Positions 1 through 5,699 of a stretch of 5,721 nucleotides of DNA are shown piece by piece (the stretch's first letter is position 1; the number at the start of each line of letters is the position of its first letter). The notes under the pieces were generated by a model. It did not search any database. It saw nothing but the letters and a program-made list of their open reading frames with translations, and had not been told where the DNA came from. The DNA lies in contig JAHKAK010000020.1 of NCBI GenBank assembly GCA_018826025.1, positions 1 through 5,721 of the forward strand, read 5' to 3'. This DNA is from Patescibacteria group bacterium (lineage in GTDB: Bacteria; Patescibacteriota; Minisyncoccia; Portnoybacterales; GWB1-42-6). Both the position numbers and the translations under genes were made by a program.

Positions 1-110
1 CTTTGAAAGATCAATTTAATTTATTGAGGGTTGTTGATAATGATAATTATCCGGCTTTCTTCCGTTATCGTAATAAGAAGTATATTTTAAAAATATTTAA
101 AGCAGATTAA
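1..110 (+). CDS. 3' end of a gene, possibly sugar formyltransferase-like
   Basis: Only the last 35 codons plus a TAA stop at 108-110 are in the window; the reading frame is the one whose first complete codon starts at position 3. The visible peptide runs through LLRVVDNDNYPAFFRYRNKK and ends in a lysine-rich tail (YILKIFKAD). The pattern 'DN-x-NYPAFF ... KKYILKI' recalls the C-terminal tail of formyltransferases related to methionyl-tRNA formyltransferase that act on nucleotide-linked amino sugars, which would suit a polysaccharide locus. That assignment is from memory of the family, on a very short fragment, and no catalytic residue is visible. The coding frame itself is well supported because it is open to the window edge and reads as sensible protein. 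It lies 130 bp upstream of the flippase on the same strand, so the two may share a transcript. Confidence 0.55.
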   Translation, partial: LKDQFNLLRVVDNDNYPAFFRYRNKKYILKIFKAD

Positions 111-240
111 TTCAAAATATAAATTTTGGTTTTGGTTTCACTATGGATGGAGAAAATTTTAAATGTTCATTCTTTATGGCAATAGGATGAGTTTAATTTA
201 TAAGAAGAGATAGCTTTTAAAAAAATGGAGAATAGATCTT

Positions 241-1731
241 ATGAGTGAAAATAATCAACAACTAGGAACATTTTCAAAGTCAATTCACAGTGGTAAGTGG
301 ATGGCTGCTGATATGATGGTTCAAAAAATCCTTAGTTTGGGAACTTTTTTGATTTTGGCAAGATTTCTCAGGCCCGCCGATTACGGCATCATTGCTATAA
401 TTTTAATGATTACGGCCGTGATTGACCGTCTAACCAGCCATGGCTTGGGTACGGCGCTAATCCAGCGTAGAGAAAACATGGAGCCGTATCTGGACGCGGT
501 TTGGACTTTAGATGTGTTAAAATCCCTTGCTTTGGCATCATTAATCTTTATTTTTGCCCAGCCGATCTGTCTTTTTTTTAACATTCCGGAAGCTTTGCCA
601 CTGGTGCAAACCTGCGGACTGTTAGTGGTTCTGGCCAATATTGGTAATGTCCGACAGGTTTATGTTTTTATCGCCTTAGACTTTAAAAAGATTTTTTGGC
701 GCAATGCCTTGGCGCAAGTGGCTTACGTTTTGACAGCTTTAGGTTGGGTCTTTTTAGTTAGCACCAATGTTTGGGCTTTACTGGCTGGCCACTTTGGCCG
801 GATATTTGTTGCTATGGCGATCTCTTATATTATTTATCCGGCTTGGCCGCGTTTTTCTTTTAATTTTTTACCGCTTAAAAAATTTTTTAATTACAGCAAA
901 TGGATTGCCGGTCAGAATATGCTGGATTATTTTAATAGTTTAATAGACCAATTTTTTGTCGGGCGTCTCTTGGGCGCGGAAAAATTAGGTTTTTATTCCA
1001 AAGCTTCCGATTTGGCTTCAATAACCAGGGCATCTTTGCTTAGTATTATTAGCAAGGTTAGCTTCTATGCTTACAATCTTGTTCAAGATGATTTGCCAAA
1101 AATTCAAGCTGGTTTTGTCAAAAGCTTGAATATAATGCTTATGTTCTCTATCCCGTTCAGTTTTCTGATTTCGGTTGAAGGCGGAGCGATCATTTCGGTT
1201 TTATTGGGGAGCAACTGGTTGCCCTTAGTGGAGCCATTAAAAATTTTAGCGTTGGCTAATATTTTTATAGCGATCTATGGGATCACTCATCCGTTATTTA
1301 ACAGTGTCGGCCGGCCGGATATTAATTTTAAGATGACCATGCTCAAGCTTTTCTTATCTGTGCCTATTTTTTACCTTAGCATTAAGTTTTGGGGGACTAA
1401 TGGAGCAGCGTTGGCCGTGGTTGTGGTTGCCTTTATTTTGTTGCTATATTCTGTCTGGGAAGCGCGGAAAATTTTAAAAATTAGCAAAGAAAAAATTCTG
1501 CCTTCTTTTTATCACATTGCTCTATCTATGGCGCCGATCATTCTTTTGGCCATTGGCTTGCGTCCTTTAATCCATAGTTTTGGCAATAATTATTTGATTT
1601 TTGCCTGGGTATTATTTTTATCAATGCTCTACACGCTGGTTTTTTGGCTTCTCGGCCGCTGGTTCCCCAACGGCCCGCGCTCAACCGTGGAAGTAATTTT
1701 TTCGGAAGTAACATCTAATTGGAAAAGTTGA
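241..1731 (+). CDS. Wzx-type polysaccharide/O-antigen flippase (MOP/PST family)
   Basis: Integral membrane protein of 496 residues, the usual length for PST-family exporters (Polysacc_synt, WzxC/TuaB-like). These flip lipid-linked oligosaccharide units across the cytoplasmic membrane. Hydrophobic segments run through the whole chain and are compatible with 12-14 helices. Family-like stretches are the N-terminal 'LARFLRPADYGIIAI' (residues 39-53), 'GTALIQRRE' (70-78) and the mid-protein 'IDQFFVGRLLGAEKLGFYSKA' region (235-255), which contains the conserved G-R-x-L-G and Y-x-K-A pattern. A polar linker around residue 200-220 separates the two halves. The ATG at 241 is preceded by GGAG at 227-230, 10 nt upstream, so the start is well supported. 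The stop is TGA. The substrate cannot be read from sequence. No clear intrinsic terminator follows, so read-through toward arsR is possible. The opposite-strand open frame at 381-638 is a shadow. Confidence 0.93.
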   Translation: MSENNQQLGTFSKSIHSGKWMAADMMVQKILSLGTFLILARFLRPADYGIIAIILMITAVIDRLTSHGLGTALIQRRENMEPYLDAVWTLDVLKSLALASLIFIFAQPICLFFNIPEALPLVQTCGLLVVLANIGNVRQVYVFIALDFKKIFWRNALAQVAYVLTALGWVFLVSTNVWALLAGHFGRIFVAMAISYIIYPAWPRFSFNFLPLKKFFNYSKWIAGQNMLDYFNSLIDQFFVGRLLGAEKLGFYSKASDLASITRASLLSIISKVSFYAYNLVQDDLPKIQAGFVKSLNIMLMFSIPFSFLISVEGGAIISVLLGSNWLPLVEPLKILALANIFIAIYGITHPLFNSVGRPDINFKMTMLKLFLSVPIFYLSIKFWGTNGAALAVVVVAFILLLYSVWEARKILKISKEKILPSFYHIALSMAPIILLAIGLRPLIHSFGNNYLIFAWVLFLSMLYTLVFWLLGRWFPNGPRSTVEVIFSEVTSNWKS

Positions 1732-1775
1732 AAAGACTTATTTCAGTTTTTATGTTAGAGTTATTATATGTGTAC

Positions 1776-1801
1776 CAGTCATATTCGTGCGAATATGACT
1801 G
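1776..1801. promoter_or_regulatory. 12-2-12 palindrome, candidate ArsR operator
   Basis: The left arm CAGTCATATTCG (1776-1787) and right arm CGAATATGACTG (1790-1801) are perfect reverse complements separated by TG. A 12-2-12 inverted repeat is the classical operator architecture of SmtB/ArsR regulators (family knowledge). This site lies 75 bp upstream of an ArsR-family start codon, and its right arm covers the likely -35 element of that gene. The inner 24 bp (1777-1800) recur exactly at 2174-2197 on the other side of the gene. No T-run follows directly, so it is a poor fit to an intrinsic terminator for the flippase. The palindrome is directly visible; the operator role is inferred. Confidence 0.7.
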
Positions 1802-1822
1802 ATAAAGATTTTGTGGTATAGT
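1795..1822 (+). promoter_or_regulatory. Likely arsR promoter with extended -10
   Basis: The -10 element TATAGT (1817-1822) is preceded by TG plus one base (1814-1816), which makes an extended -10. A partial -35, ATGACT (1795-1800, matching TTGACA at TGAC), sits 16 bp upstream and lies inside the right arm of the palindrome. Transcription would begin near 1829, leaving a leader of about 48 nt before the ATG at 1877. A repressor bound to the palindrome would block the -35, consistent with autoregulation. The promoter is inferred from motif matches only. Confidence 0.55.
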
Positions 1823-1876
1823 GAGAGATAGAAAAAAATAAATATAGGTAATAGGTAATTTTTAAAAAACAAAAAC

Positions 1877-2143
1877 ATGGACATAATTCAGATGGAGAAA
1901 ATTTTAAAAGCCTTGGCTAATCGCCGCCGCTTAAAGATTCTAAAATATTTAAATAATCACCGAAGAGTTTCGGTGGGCGAATTGGCTGGTCAGATTAAGC
2001 TTTCCTTCAGATCAACTTCTCGGCATTTGGCGATTTTACGAAATGTAGACTTAGTTGAAACAGAGCAATCAAGATTATCTATTTTTTACTCTCTTTCTTC
2101 ATCTGTTCCGAAAGTAATTAAACAGATTATTCCCAGTTTTTAG
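1877..2143 (+). CDS. Small ArsR-family winged-helix transcriptional regulator
   Basis: An 88-residue protein that is essentially one winged helix-turn-helix domain. Helix 1 carries the typical ArsR opening 'KALANRRRLKILKYL' (residues 11-25). Next come the support helix 'VSVGELAGQIKLS' (31-43), the recognition helix 'SFRSTSRHLAILRNVDLV' (43-60) and the beta wing 'ETEQSRLSIFYSL' (61-73). It is expected to act as a cytoplasmic dimeric DNA-binding repressor. There is no cysteine anywhere, and the alpha-3 CxC and alpha-5 DxH..H metal sites are absent, so it is not a classical metal sensor; the inducer is unknown. The start is uncertain. ATG at 1877 is the first in frame after an upstream stop at 1856-1858, but no strong Shine-Dalgarno precedes it. 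ATG at 1892 (residue 6, giving MEKILKALAN) is an alternative. Matching palindromes flank the gene, and it is convergent with the sugar transferase. Confidence 0.85.
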   Translation: MDIIQMEKILKALANRRRLKILKYLNNHRRVSVGELAGQIKLSFRSTSRHLAILRNVDLVETEQSRLSIFYSLSSSVPKVIKQIIPSF

Positions 2144-2168
2144 ATTTTATTGGATTGTTTTATTTTTT

Positions 2169-2202
2169 TGTATAGTCATATTCGTGCGAATATGACTATA
2201 CA
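2169..2202. repeat. 16-2-16 palindrome, second copy of the arsR-flanking site
   Basis: The arms TGTATAGTCATATTCG (2169-2184) and CGAATATGACTATACA (2187-2202) are perfect reverse complements around TG. The central 24 bp (2174-2197) match the upstream palindrome core at 1777-1800 exactly, and both copies are followed within a few bases by AGATT. It begins 26 bp after the arsR stop codon. Downstream of the hairpin there is no U-run on the plus strand (GATTAACG), and on the minus strand the flank reads A-rich, so it is not a canonical intrinsic terminator in either direction. It may be a second ArsR binding site or a dispersed palindrome. Confidence 0.8.
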
Positions 2203-2243
2203 GATTAACGAGCAAATGCAGATGATTGTTTGTATTTGATGAC

Positions 2244-2265
2244 ACGGCTTCGTAGCCGTAGCCGT
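2244..2265. repeat. Short hairpin with duplicated AGCCGT arm
   Basis: ACGGCT (2244-2249) pairs with AGCCGT at 2254-2259 (loop TCGT), or alternatively with a second tandem AGCCGT at 2260-2265, which is followed by TTTAT. It lies just beyond the 3' end of the minus-strand sugar transferase and about 100 bp past the arsR stop. It could be a weak plus-strand terminator, but the stem is only 6 bp and the T-run is short. The structure is visible; the function is a guess. Confidence 0.3.
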
Positions 2266-2275
2266 TTTATGAGTT

Positions 2276-3637
2276 CTATCTTCCTCCGCCGCTTAAGATT
2301 GTTTTGATAGTTTTTAAGATTATGGCTAAATCCAAGACGAAAGAACGATTTTTGATATAGAAGAGGTCGTATTGGAGCTTAAAGAGGGTATCTTTAACCG
2401 AGGCGCCGTAGGGGTATTTAATTTGTGCCCAGCCGGTTAGACCCGGTTTGATGGAATGGCGGACTTGATAAAAGGGGATTTGGGAAAGTAGTTCGTTGGA
2501 AAAAGCAAATTCGGGCCGCTCGGGCCTGGGCCCCACAAAACTCATTTCGCCCTTTAAAACATTCCAAGCTTGAGGCAATTCGTCCAGTCGAGTCTTACGA
2601 AGCCATTTGCCAACGCGTGTTATCCGGTTATCTTTTTCGCCAGACCACTGAGCGCCGTTTTTTTCCGCGCCGCCGTCTGGAGACAAGGCCAGCATCGTGC
2701 GAAATTTTATTACTTCAAAAATGCGGTTATCTCGGCCGACTCTTTTTTGGCGGTAAAAAACCGGTCCCGGACTGTCAATTTTTATCAGTAGCGTGATTAG
2801 CGGAGTGAACGCGAGAGCGATTAGGCCGACGATAAGAGTGAAAAAAATGTCAACGATTCTTTTTACGCCTTCAAAAAAAACCTTATGGCTGTTCATCAAG
2901 TTTTGTAGAAACCACATTTCGCCAATAGAAGAAACGGGAATTTTTCCGGTAATTTTTTCATAGAAAGTCGGCAGATCCGCTACCATGATTTTTAGGGGAA
3001 GGCATTGGTATAAGTTTCTCGCTAAGTTTTTGTCTTCGTGGGGGTCGGCGGTGATAACTACGGTTTGAATTTTTTCTTGGACAATAGTTTCAATTAAGTC
3101 GTGAAGAATTTTTACGTCATCGGGGTCAACGATTTTTTTAATGCGAAAACCAAGCTGTGGATTGTTTTTAACATGTTGCACGAGCTCTTTAGTCTCTTCA
3201 TTTTGCCCCAGAATTAAAACATTATTTAACAAGCCAGAACTTTTAATAAAGCGATTATAAAATTGCCGCCAAAGAAAAAAGAGAACGGCAAAAATGCCAA
3301 AGCTGATAAAAAGATTGGTTTTTGGCGTAATACCAAAATAGGGGATAAAGTAGAAAAAAAAGATGGCTAAGATTGTGCTGAGAACAAGCGCTCGGGTCAA
3401 AACGGTGAAAAAATAGAGATTATTACGGGCCAGCGATAAATCATAAAGACCGAGAATATAAAAAATAGTCAAGGAAAAAAGATAAATCAGCGTGAAGGGT
3501 AAAAAGTGAGAGTGCCAATTATTTTGCCAAGTAGAGCCGTAGCGGATGGATAGAGTCAAAAATAACGCTAAATAAAGCATAGCGATATCGCCAGCCAGAC
3601 AAAGAAATTCTTTGATTCTTCTCGTTAAAAGGCTCAT
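2276..3637 (-). CDS. Polyprenyl-phosphate sugar-1-phosphate transferase (WbaP/EPS-initiating type)
   Basis: A 453-residue membrane enzyme that would transfer a sugar-1-phosphate from a nucleotide sugar to undecaprenyl phosphate, the first membrane step of surface-polysaccharide assembly. The architecture is the full-length polyisoprenyl-phosphate hexose-1-phosphate transferase type. Four N-terminal membrane helices (about 11-31, 46-66, 79-100, 106-124) are followed by a Rossmann-like CoA_binding_3 domain (about 137-225, with VLILGQ at 140-145) and the linker 'FYEKITGKIPVSSIGEMWFL' (225-244). The Bac_transf catalytic domain follows, with a re-entrant helix at about 259-286. Visible catalytic-domain motifs are 'SPGPVFYRQKRVGR' (289-302), 'KFRTM' (311-315), the Asp-Glu dyad in 'RLDELPQ' (D352, E353), 'FVGPRPERPEF' (367-377) and 'GLTGWAQ' (399-405). 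All key blocks are intact, so it should be active. The donor sugar cannot be told. The start ATG is at 3637-3635 with no clear Shine-Dalgarno. The gene faces arsR and the flippase, so it is a separate transcription unit. Confidence 0.94.
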   Translation of the reverse strand: MSLLTRRIKEFLCLAGDIAMLYLALFLTLSIRYGSTWQNNWHSHFLPFTLIYLFSLTIFYILGLYDLSLARNNLYFFTVLTRALVLSTILAIFFFYFIPYFGITPKTNLFISFGIFAVLFFLWRQFYNRFIKSSGLLNNVLILGQNEETKELVQHVKNNPQLGFRIKKIVDPDDVKILHDLIETIVQEKIQTVVITADPHEDKNLARNLYQCLPLKIMVADLPTFYEKITGKIPVSSIGEMWFLQNLMNSHKVFFEGVKRIVDIFFTLIVGLIALAFTPLITLLIKIDSPGPVFYRQKRVGRDNRIFEVIKFRTMLALSPDGGAEKNGAQWSGEKDNRITRVGKWLRKTRLDELPQAWNVLKGEMSFVGPRPERPEFAFSNELLSQIPFYQVRHSIKPGLTGWAQIKYPYGASVKDTLFKLQYDLFYIKNRSFVLDLAIILKTIKTILSGGGR

Positions 3638-3639
3638 AG

Positions 3640-3645
3640 ATTATA
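3640..3645 (-). promoter_or_regulatory. Possible -10 element abutting the sugar transferase start
   Basis: On the minus strand a perfect TATAAT ends two bases before the ATG (TATAAT-CT-ATG). If it is a real -10 hexamer, transcription would start at or just inside the first codons, so a leaderless or slightly downstream start would be needed. No good -35 is seen 16-18 bp upstream, and no Shine-Dalgarno supports an ordinary leader. This may simply be chance in AT-rich DNA. Confidence 0.25.
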
Positions 3646-3709
3646 GGCTTTTCTAAGCTGTTTTGATTTTACGATTTTTTTTTGATTTTGGCAAATCTTT
3701 ACCTTGCAC

Positions 3710-3734
3710 CAATGCGTAGGCGCGCGGCGCATTG
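3710..3734. repeat. GC-rich inverted repeat in the divergent intergenic region
   Basis: CAATGCG (3710-3716) and CGCATTG (3728-3734) are reverse complements around an 11-base GC-rich loop that itself contains GCGCGC. It stands out against the surrounding A/T tracts. It lies between the divergent sugar transferase and metalloprotease genes, and its right arm overlaps the first three bases of the protease -35 box. It could be an operator or the remnant of a small hairpin. Only the repeat itself is seen. Confidence 0.4.
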
Positions 3735-3760
3735 AGTTAAAAGAAAAAATTTAGTAGAAT
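3732..3760 (+). promoter_or_regulatory. Promoter of the secreted metalloprotease
   Basis: The -35 box TTGAGT (3732-3737, four matches to TTGACA) and -10 box TAGAAT (3755-3760, five matches to TATAAT) are separated by an optimal 17 bp. The expected transcription start is near 3767. This gives a leader of about 30 nt to the ATG at 3797, but only about 3 nt to the GTG at 3770, and so helps decide the start codon. Confidence 0.6.
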
Positions 3761-3796
3761 GGTAGTACTGTGAAAAATGAGGTAAGAAAAGATTGT

Positions 3797-5584
3797 ATGG
3801 CAATAAAGAGTAGAAAAAAAATTTACTGGTTGACGTTGGGGTTAATTTTTAGCGGTTTTTTAGGCGTTGAAAACGCGCTGGCTTTTAAATTGGGCGAGAA
3901 TCAGCTTTTTTTTGTTGACGCCTCTTATGATCTTTTAGATCGCACGCAAATTAACGCCACGCTCCGGCAGGTTGGCGATCACGCTTTGTTTTATACGGCT
4001 AATGATTGGTGGTCTAGCTTAGGGCCGGTTGAAGCGGAATCAGCGAACATGGCGATTTTAAATTTAGCCGCTGAATTTGATAAAACTATTTATCCCCGCC
4101 TAACGCAAGTTTATGGCTCGGAATGGTCGCCCGGTATTGATAATGATTTACGCATCACTATTTTAATTACCAAGATAAAAAAGGGGACCGGCGGTTATTT
4201 TAATTCGTCCGATGAATATTCGCGCTTGCAGATTGCCAATTCCAACGAGCGAGAGATGATCTATCTTAATTCTTTGTATATAACTTCGCCTTCGGTCAGG
4301 GATTTTTTGGCGCATGAATTTCAGCATATGATAAATTTTTACCAAAAAGAAAAGTTGCGCCACAGCGTGGAAGAAATTTGGCTGAATGAAGCGCGCTCCG
4401 AATACGCTCCGACTCTTTGCGGTTACGATACTCCTTACGTTGGTAGCAACTTGGAGCGGCGGGTAAAGGATTTTTTGCGCGCGCCAAGCGATTCTTTAAC
4501 TGAATGGCAAAACGAGTCAATTGATTACGGCGCGGTTAATCTTTTCATGCAGTATTTGGTTGGGCGCTATGGCGAGCCGATTCTAACGCGGATGATGAAA
4601 ACTGAAGCAGTGGGTGCGGCTAGCATTAATCAGGCGTTAGCCGCGGCCGGCTTTTCGGAAAAATTCGGTGATGTTTTTAATAATTGGATGATAGCCAATT
4701 TTGTTAATGATTGCCAGCTTGGCGAGGGCCAGAAATATTGTTATTTAAATCCACGTTTAACTTATGAATCTTTTCATTTACGGCCGCAGATGAGCAATTT
4801 CTTGCTGGTTAGCGAAGGAACGGAATTTTCTTTCGCGGACACAATTAAAGATTGGTCTGGCCGGTGGTATGAAATTTTGCCTATGGGTTTTGGGTTAAAT
4901 TTAGCGATGAATTTTCAGGGAGAAAGCGCTTCTGACTTTCAGATAGCCCTAATCACTTTTGCTGCGAATGGCACCAAAAGCCTGAATTGGCTGGTGTTGA
5001 ATTCAGTGCAAGAAGCCGCGGCGCTGATTTCGGATTTTGGCAATCGGGTGGCCAGCGTGGTTTTAATTTTATCTAATCAAACAAAGCAAACTAATTTTTC
5101 AGCTAACGAACCAACCTTTCAATTCTCCTATATCGCTAAAATAACTAAAGCCAATCAATTGCCAATGCCAACGTCTTTGCCTCTGCCCAGCCCCATGCCT
5201 TTACCTGACTCTCCAATCTTAGTTAATCCTAATTTTTCTGAAGGTTCTTTAATTCGCGCCAAAGGTGACAATAAAGTCTATATTATTAAAGGTCATTATC
5301 GGCGCTGGTTGCAGACGCCGCAGACTTTAACCGCTTATCCGCACTTGGACTGGCAAAATATTATAGAGGTGACACCAGAACAGCTAAACTGGTATCAGGA
5401 AGCTTGGTTGGTACGCGCTGACGGAGATGCGCGTGTATACGAAATTAATGGCGATGGCACCAAGCATTGGCTGAATATGAGCGCGGAACAATTTACGTCT
5501 TCTGGCCGGGCTTGGGAGATGGTCTATATAGTAAACGCGCGAGAGAGGGATTTGTATCGGACAGGAGCGGAAGTATTAAGATAA
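3797..5584 (+). CDS. Secreted M30/hyicolysin-like zinc metalloprotease with C-terminal repeats
   Basis: A 595-residue exported protein, predicted to be a zinc peptidase acting at or outside the cell surface. The N-terminus (KSRKK, a hydrophobic core to about residue 24, then ENALA|F) is a signal peptide with likely cleavage after Ala29. The catalytic motif HEFQH (H173, E174, H177) sits in 'FLAHEFQHMINFY'. A downstream 'WLNEARSEYAP' offers E198 as the third zinc ligand, the gluzincin arrangement. The preceding 'DNDLRITILI', 'GGYFNSSDEYS' and 'NSNEREMIYLN' blocks resemble peptidase family M30. A beta-rich region (about 325-450) and a proline-rich linker (about 455-472) lead to two roughly 52-residue repeats. 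There is no C-terminal membrane anchor or sortase signal. Start choice: GAGG lies 14 nt before the ATG at 3797, and the promoter fits this start. The in-frame GTG at 3770 would add nine residues on a nearly leaderless mRNA and is less likely. Substrate unknown. Confidence 0.85.
   Translation: MAIKSRKKIYWLTLGLIFSGFLGVENALAFKLGENQLFFVDASYDLLDRTQINATLRQVGDHALFYTANDWWSSLGPVEAESANMAILNLAAEFDKTIYPRLTQVYGSEWSPGIDNDLRITILITKIKKGTGGYFNSSDEYSRLQIANSNEREMIYLNSLYITSPSVRDFLAHEFQHMINFYQKEKLRHSVEEIWLNEARSEYAPTLCGYDTPYVGSNLERRVKDFLRAPSDSLTEWQNESIDYGAVNLFMQYLVGRYGEPILTRMMKTEAVGAASINQALAAAGFSEKFGDVFNNWMIANFVNDCQLGEGQKYCYLNPRLTYESFHLRPQMSNFLLVSEGTEFSFADTIKDWSGRWYEILPMGFGLNLAMNFQGESASDFQIALITFAANGTKSLNWLVLNSVQEAAALISDFGNRVASVVLILSNQTKQTNFSANEPTFQFSYIAKITKANQLPMPTSLPLPSPMPLPDSPILVNPNFSEGSLIRAKGDNKVYIIKGHYRRWLQTPQTLTAYPHLDWQNIIEVTPEQLNWYQEAWLVRADGDARVYEINGDGTKHWLNMSAEQFTSSGRAWEMVYIVNARERDLYRTGAEVLR
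5246..5563 (+). repeat. Two tandem C-terminal protein repeats in the metalloprotease
   Basis: Repeat 1 (residues 484-535) and repeat 2 (537-589) share an order of motifs. Each opens with L-[IV]-R-A-x-G-D-x-[KR]-V-Y-x-I, followed by a glycine turn, a basic pair before tryptophan (RRW in the first, KHW in the second), an aromatic-containing middle, a second tryptophan (DWQN / AWEM), an I-x-x-[IV] strand and a closing Y. The DNA copies are diverged, so the duplication is old. I associate such pairs with exported Patescibacteria proteins, where they probably serve as a binding or surface-attachment module; that role is inference. Confidence 0.7.
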
Positions 5585-5591
5585 TTAAAAT

Positions 5592-5699
5592 TGATGCGTA
5601 GCGTCATCCTGAAGGAGCACATTCGCTTTGCTCAGTATAAACTCCGCGACTGAAGGATCTATAGATTCTTCGCTTCGCTCAGAATGACGATACTTTTTT
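5592..5699 (+). terminator. Structured repeat-like terminator downstream of the metalloprotease
   Basis: The outer arms CGTCATCCTGA (5602-5612) and TCAGAATGACG (5679-5689) pair with one mismatch. Inside lie two smaller hairpins: GAGCA/TGCTC (5615-5619 with 5629-5633) and GAAGGATC/GATTCTTC (5652-5659 with 5664-5671, one G-U) around the perfect ATCTATAGAT. A small TGATGC/GCGTCA hairpin precedes the outer stem (5592-5606, overlapping it). Six Ts follow at 5694-5699, so the element can work as an intrinsic terminator for the protease gene. The 'GTCATCCTGA...TCGCTTCGCTCAGAATGAC' pattern resembles a dispersed intergenic repeat known from many bacterial genomes. Confidence 0.6.

Noticed and set aside
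143..190. Small plus-strand open frame of 15 codons (ATG GAT GGA ... TGA) between the first gene fragment and the flippase.
   Set aside because: It is very short, has no Shine-Dalgarno, and lies in AT-rich intergenic DNA with no recognisable peptide; chance is enough to explain it.
1776..1801. Intrinsic terminator for the flippase gene.
   Set aside because: The stem is strong, but the sequence after it is ATAAAGATTTTG, with no immediate T-run. The 12-2-12 form and identical copy beyond arsR fit a binding site better.
1776..2202. Terminal inverted repeats of a MITE or insertion sequence enclosing arsR.
   Set aside because: Each end is itself a complete palindrome, no target-site duplication is visible outside them, and there is no transposase. 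A cassette is kept only as a hypothesis.
2570..2791. Plus-strand open frame opposite the sugar transferase catalytic domain.
   Set aside because: It lies antisense to the most conserved part of the sugar transferase and shows no protein-like features of its own.
4163..4520. Minus-strand open frames opposite the metalloprotease.
   Set aside because: They overlap a well-supported plus-strand gene, including its catalytic motif, and have low-complexity, basic translations without recognisable domains; shadow frames.
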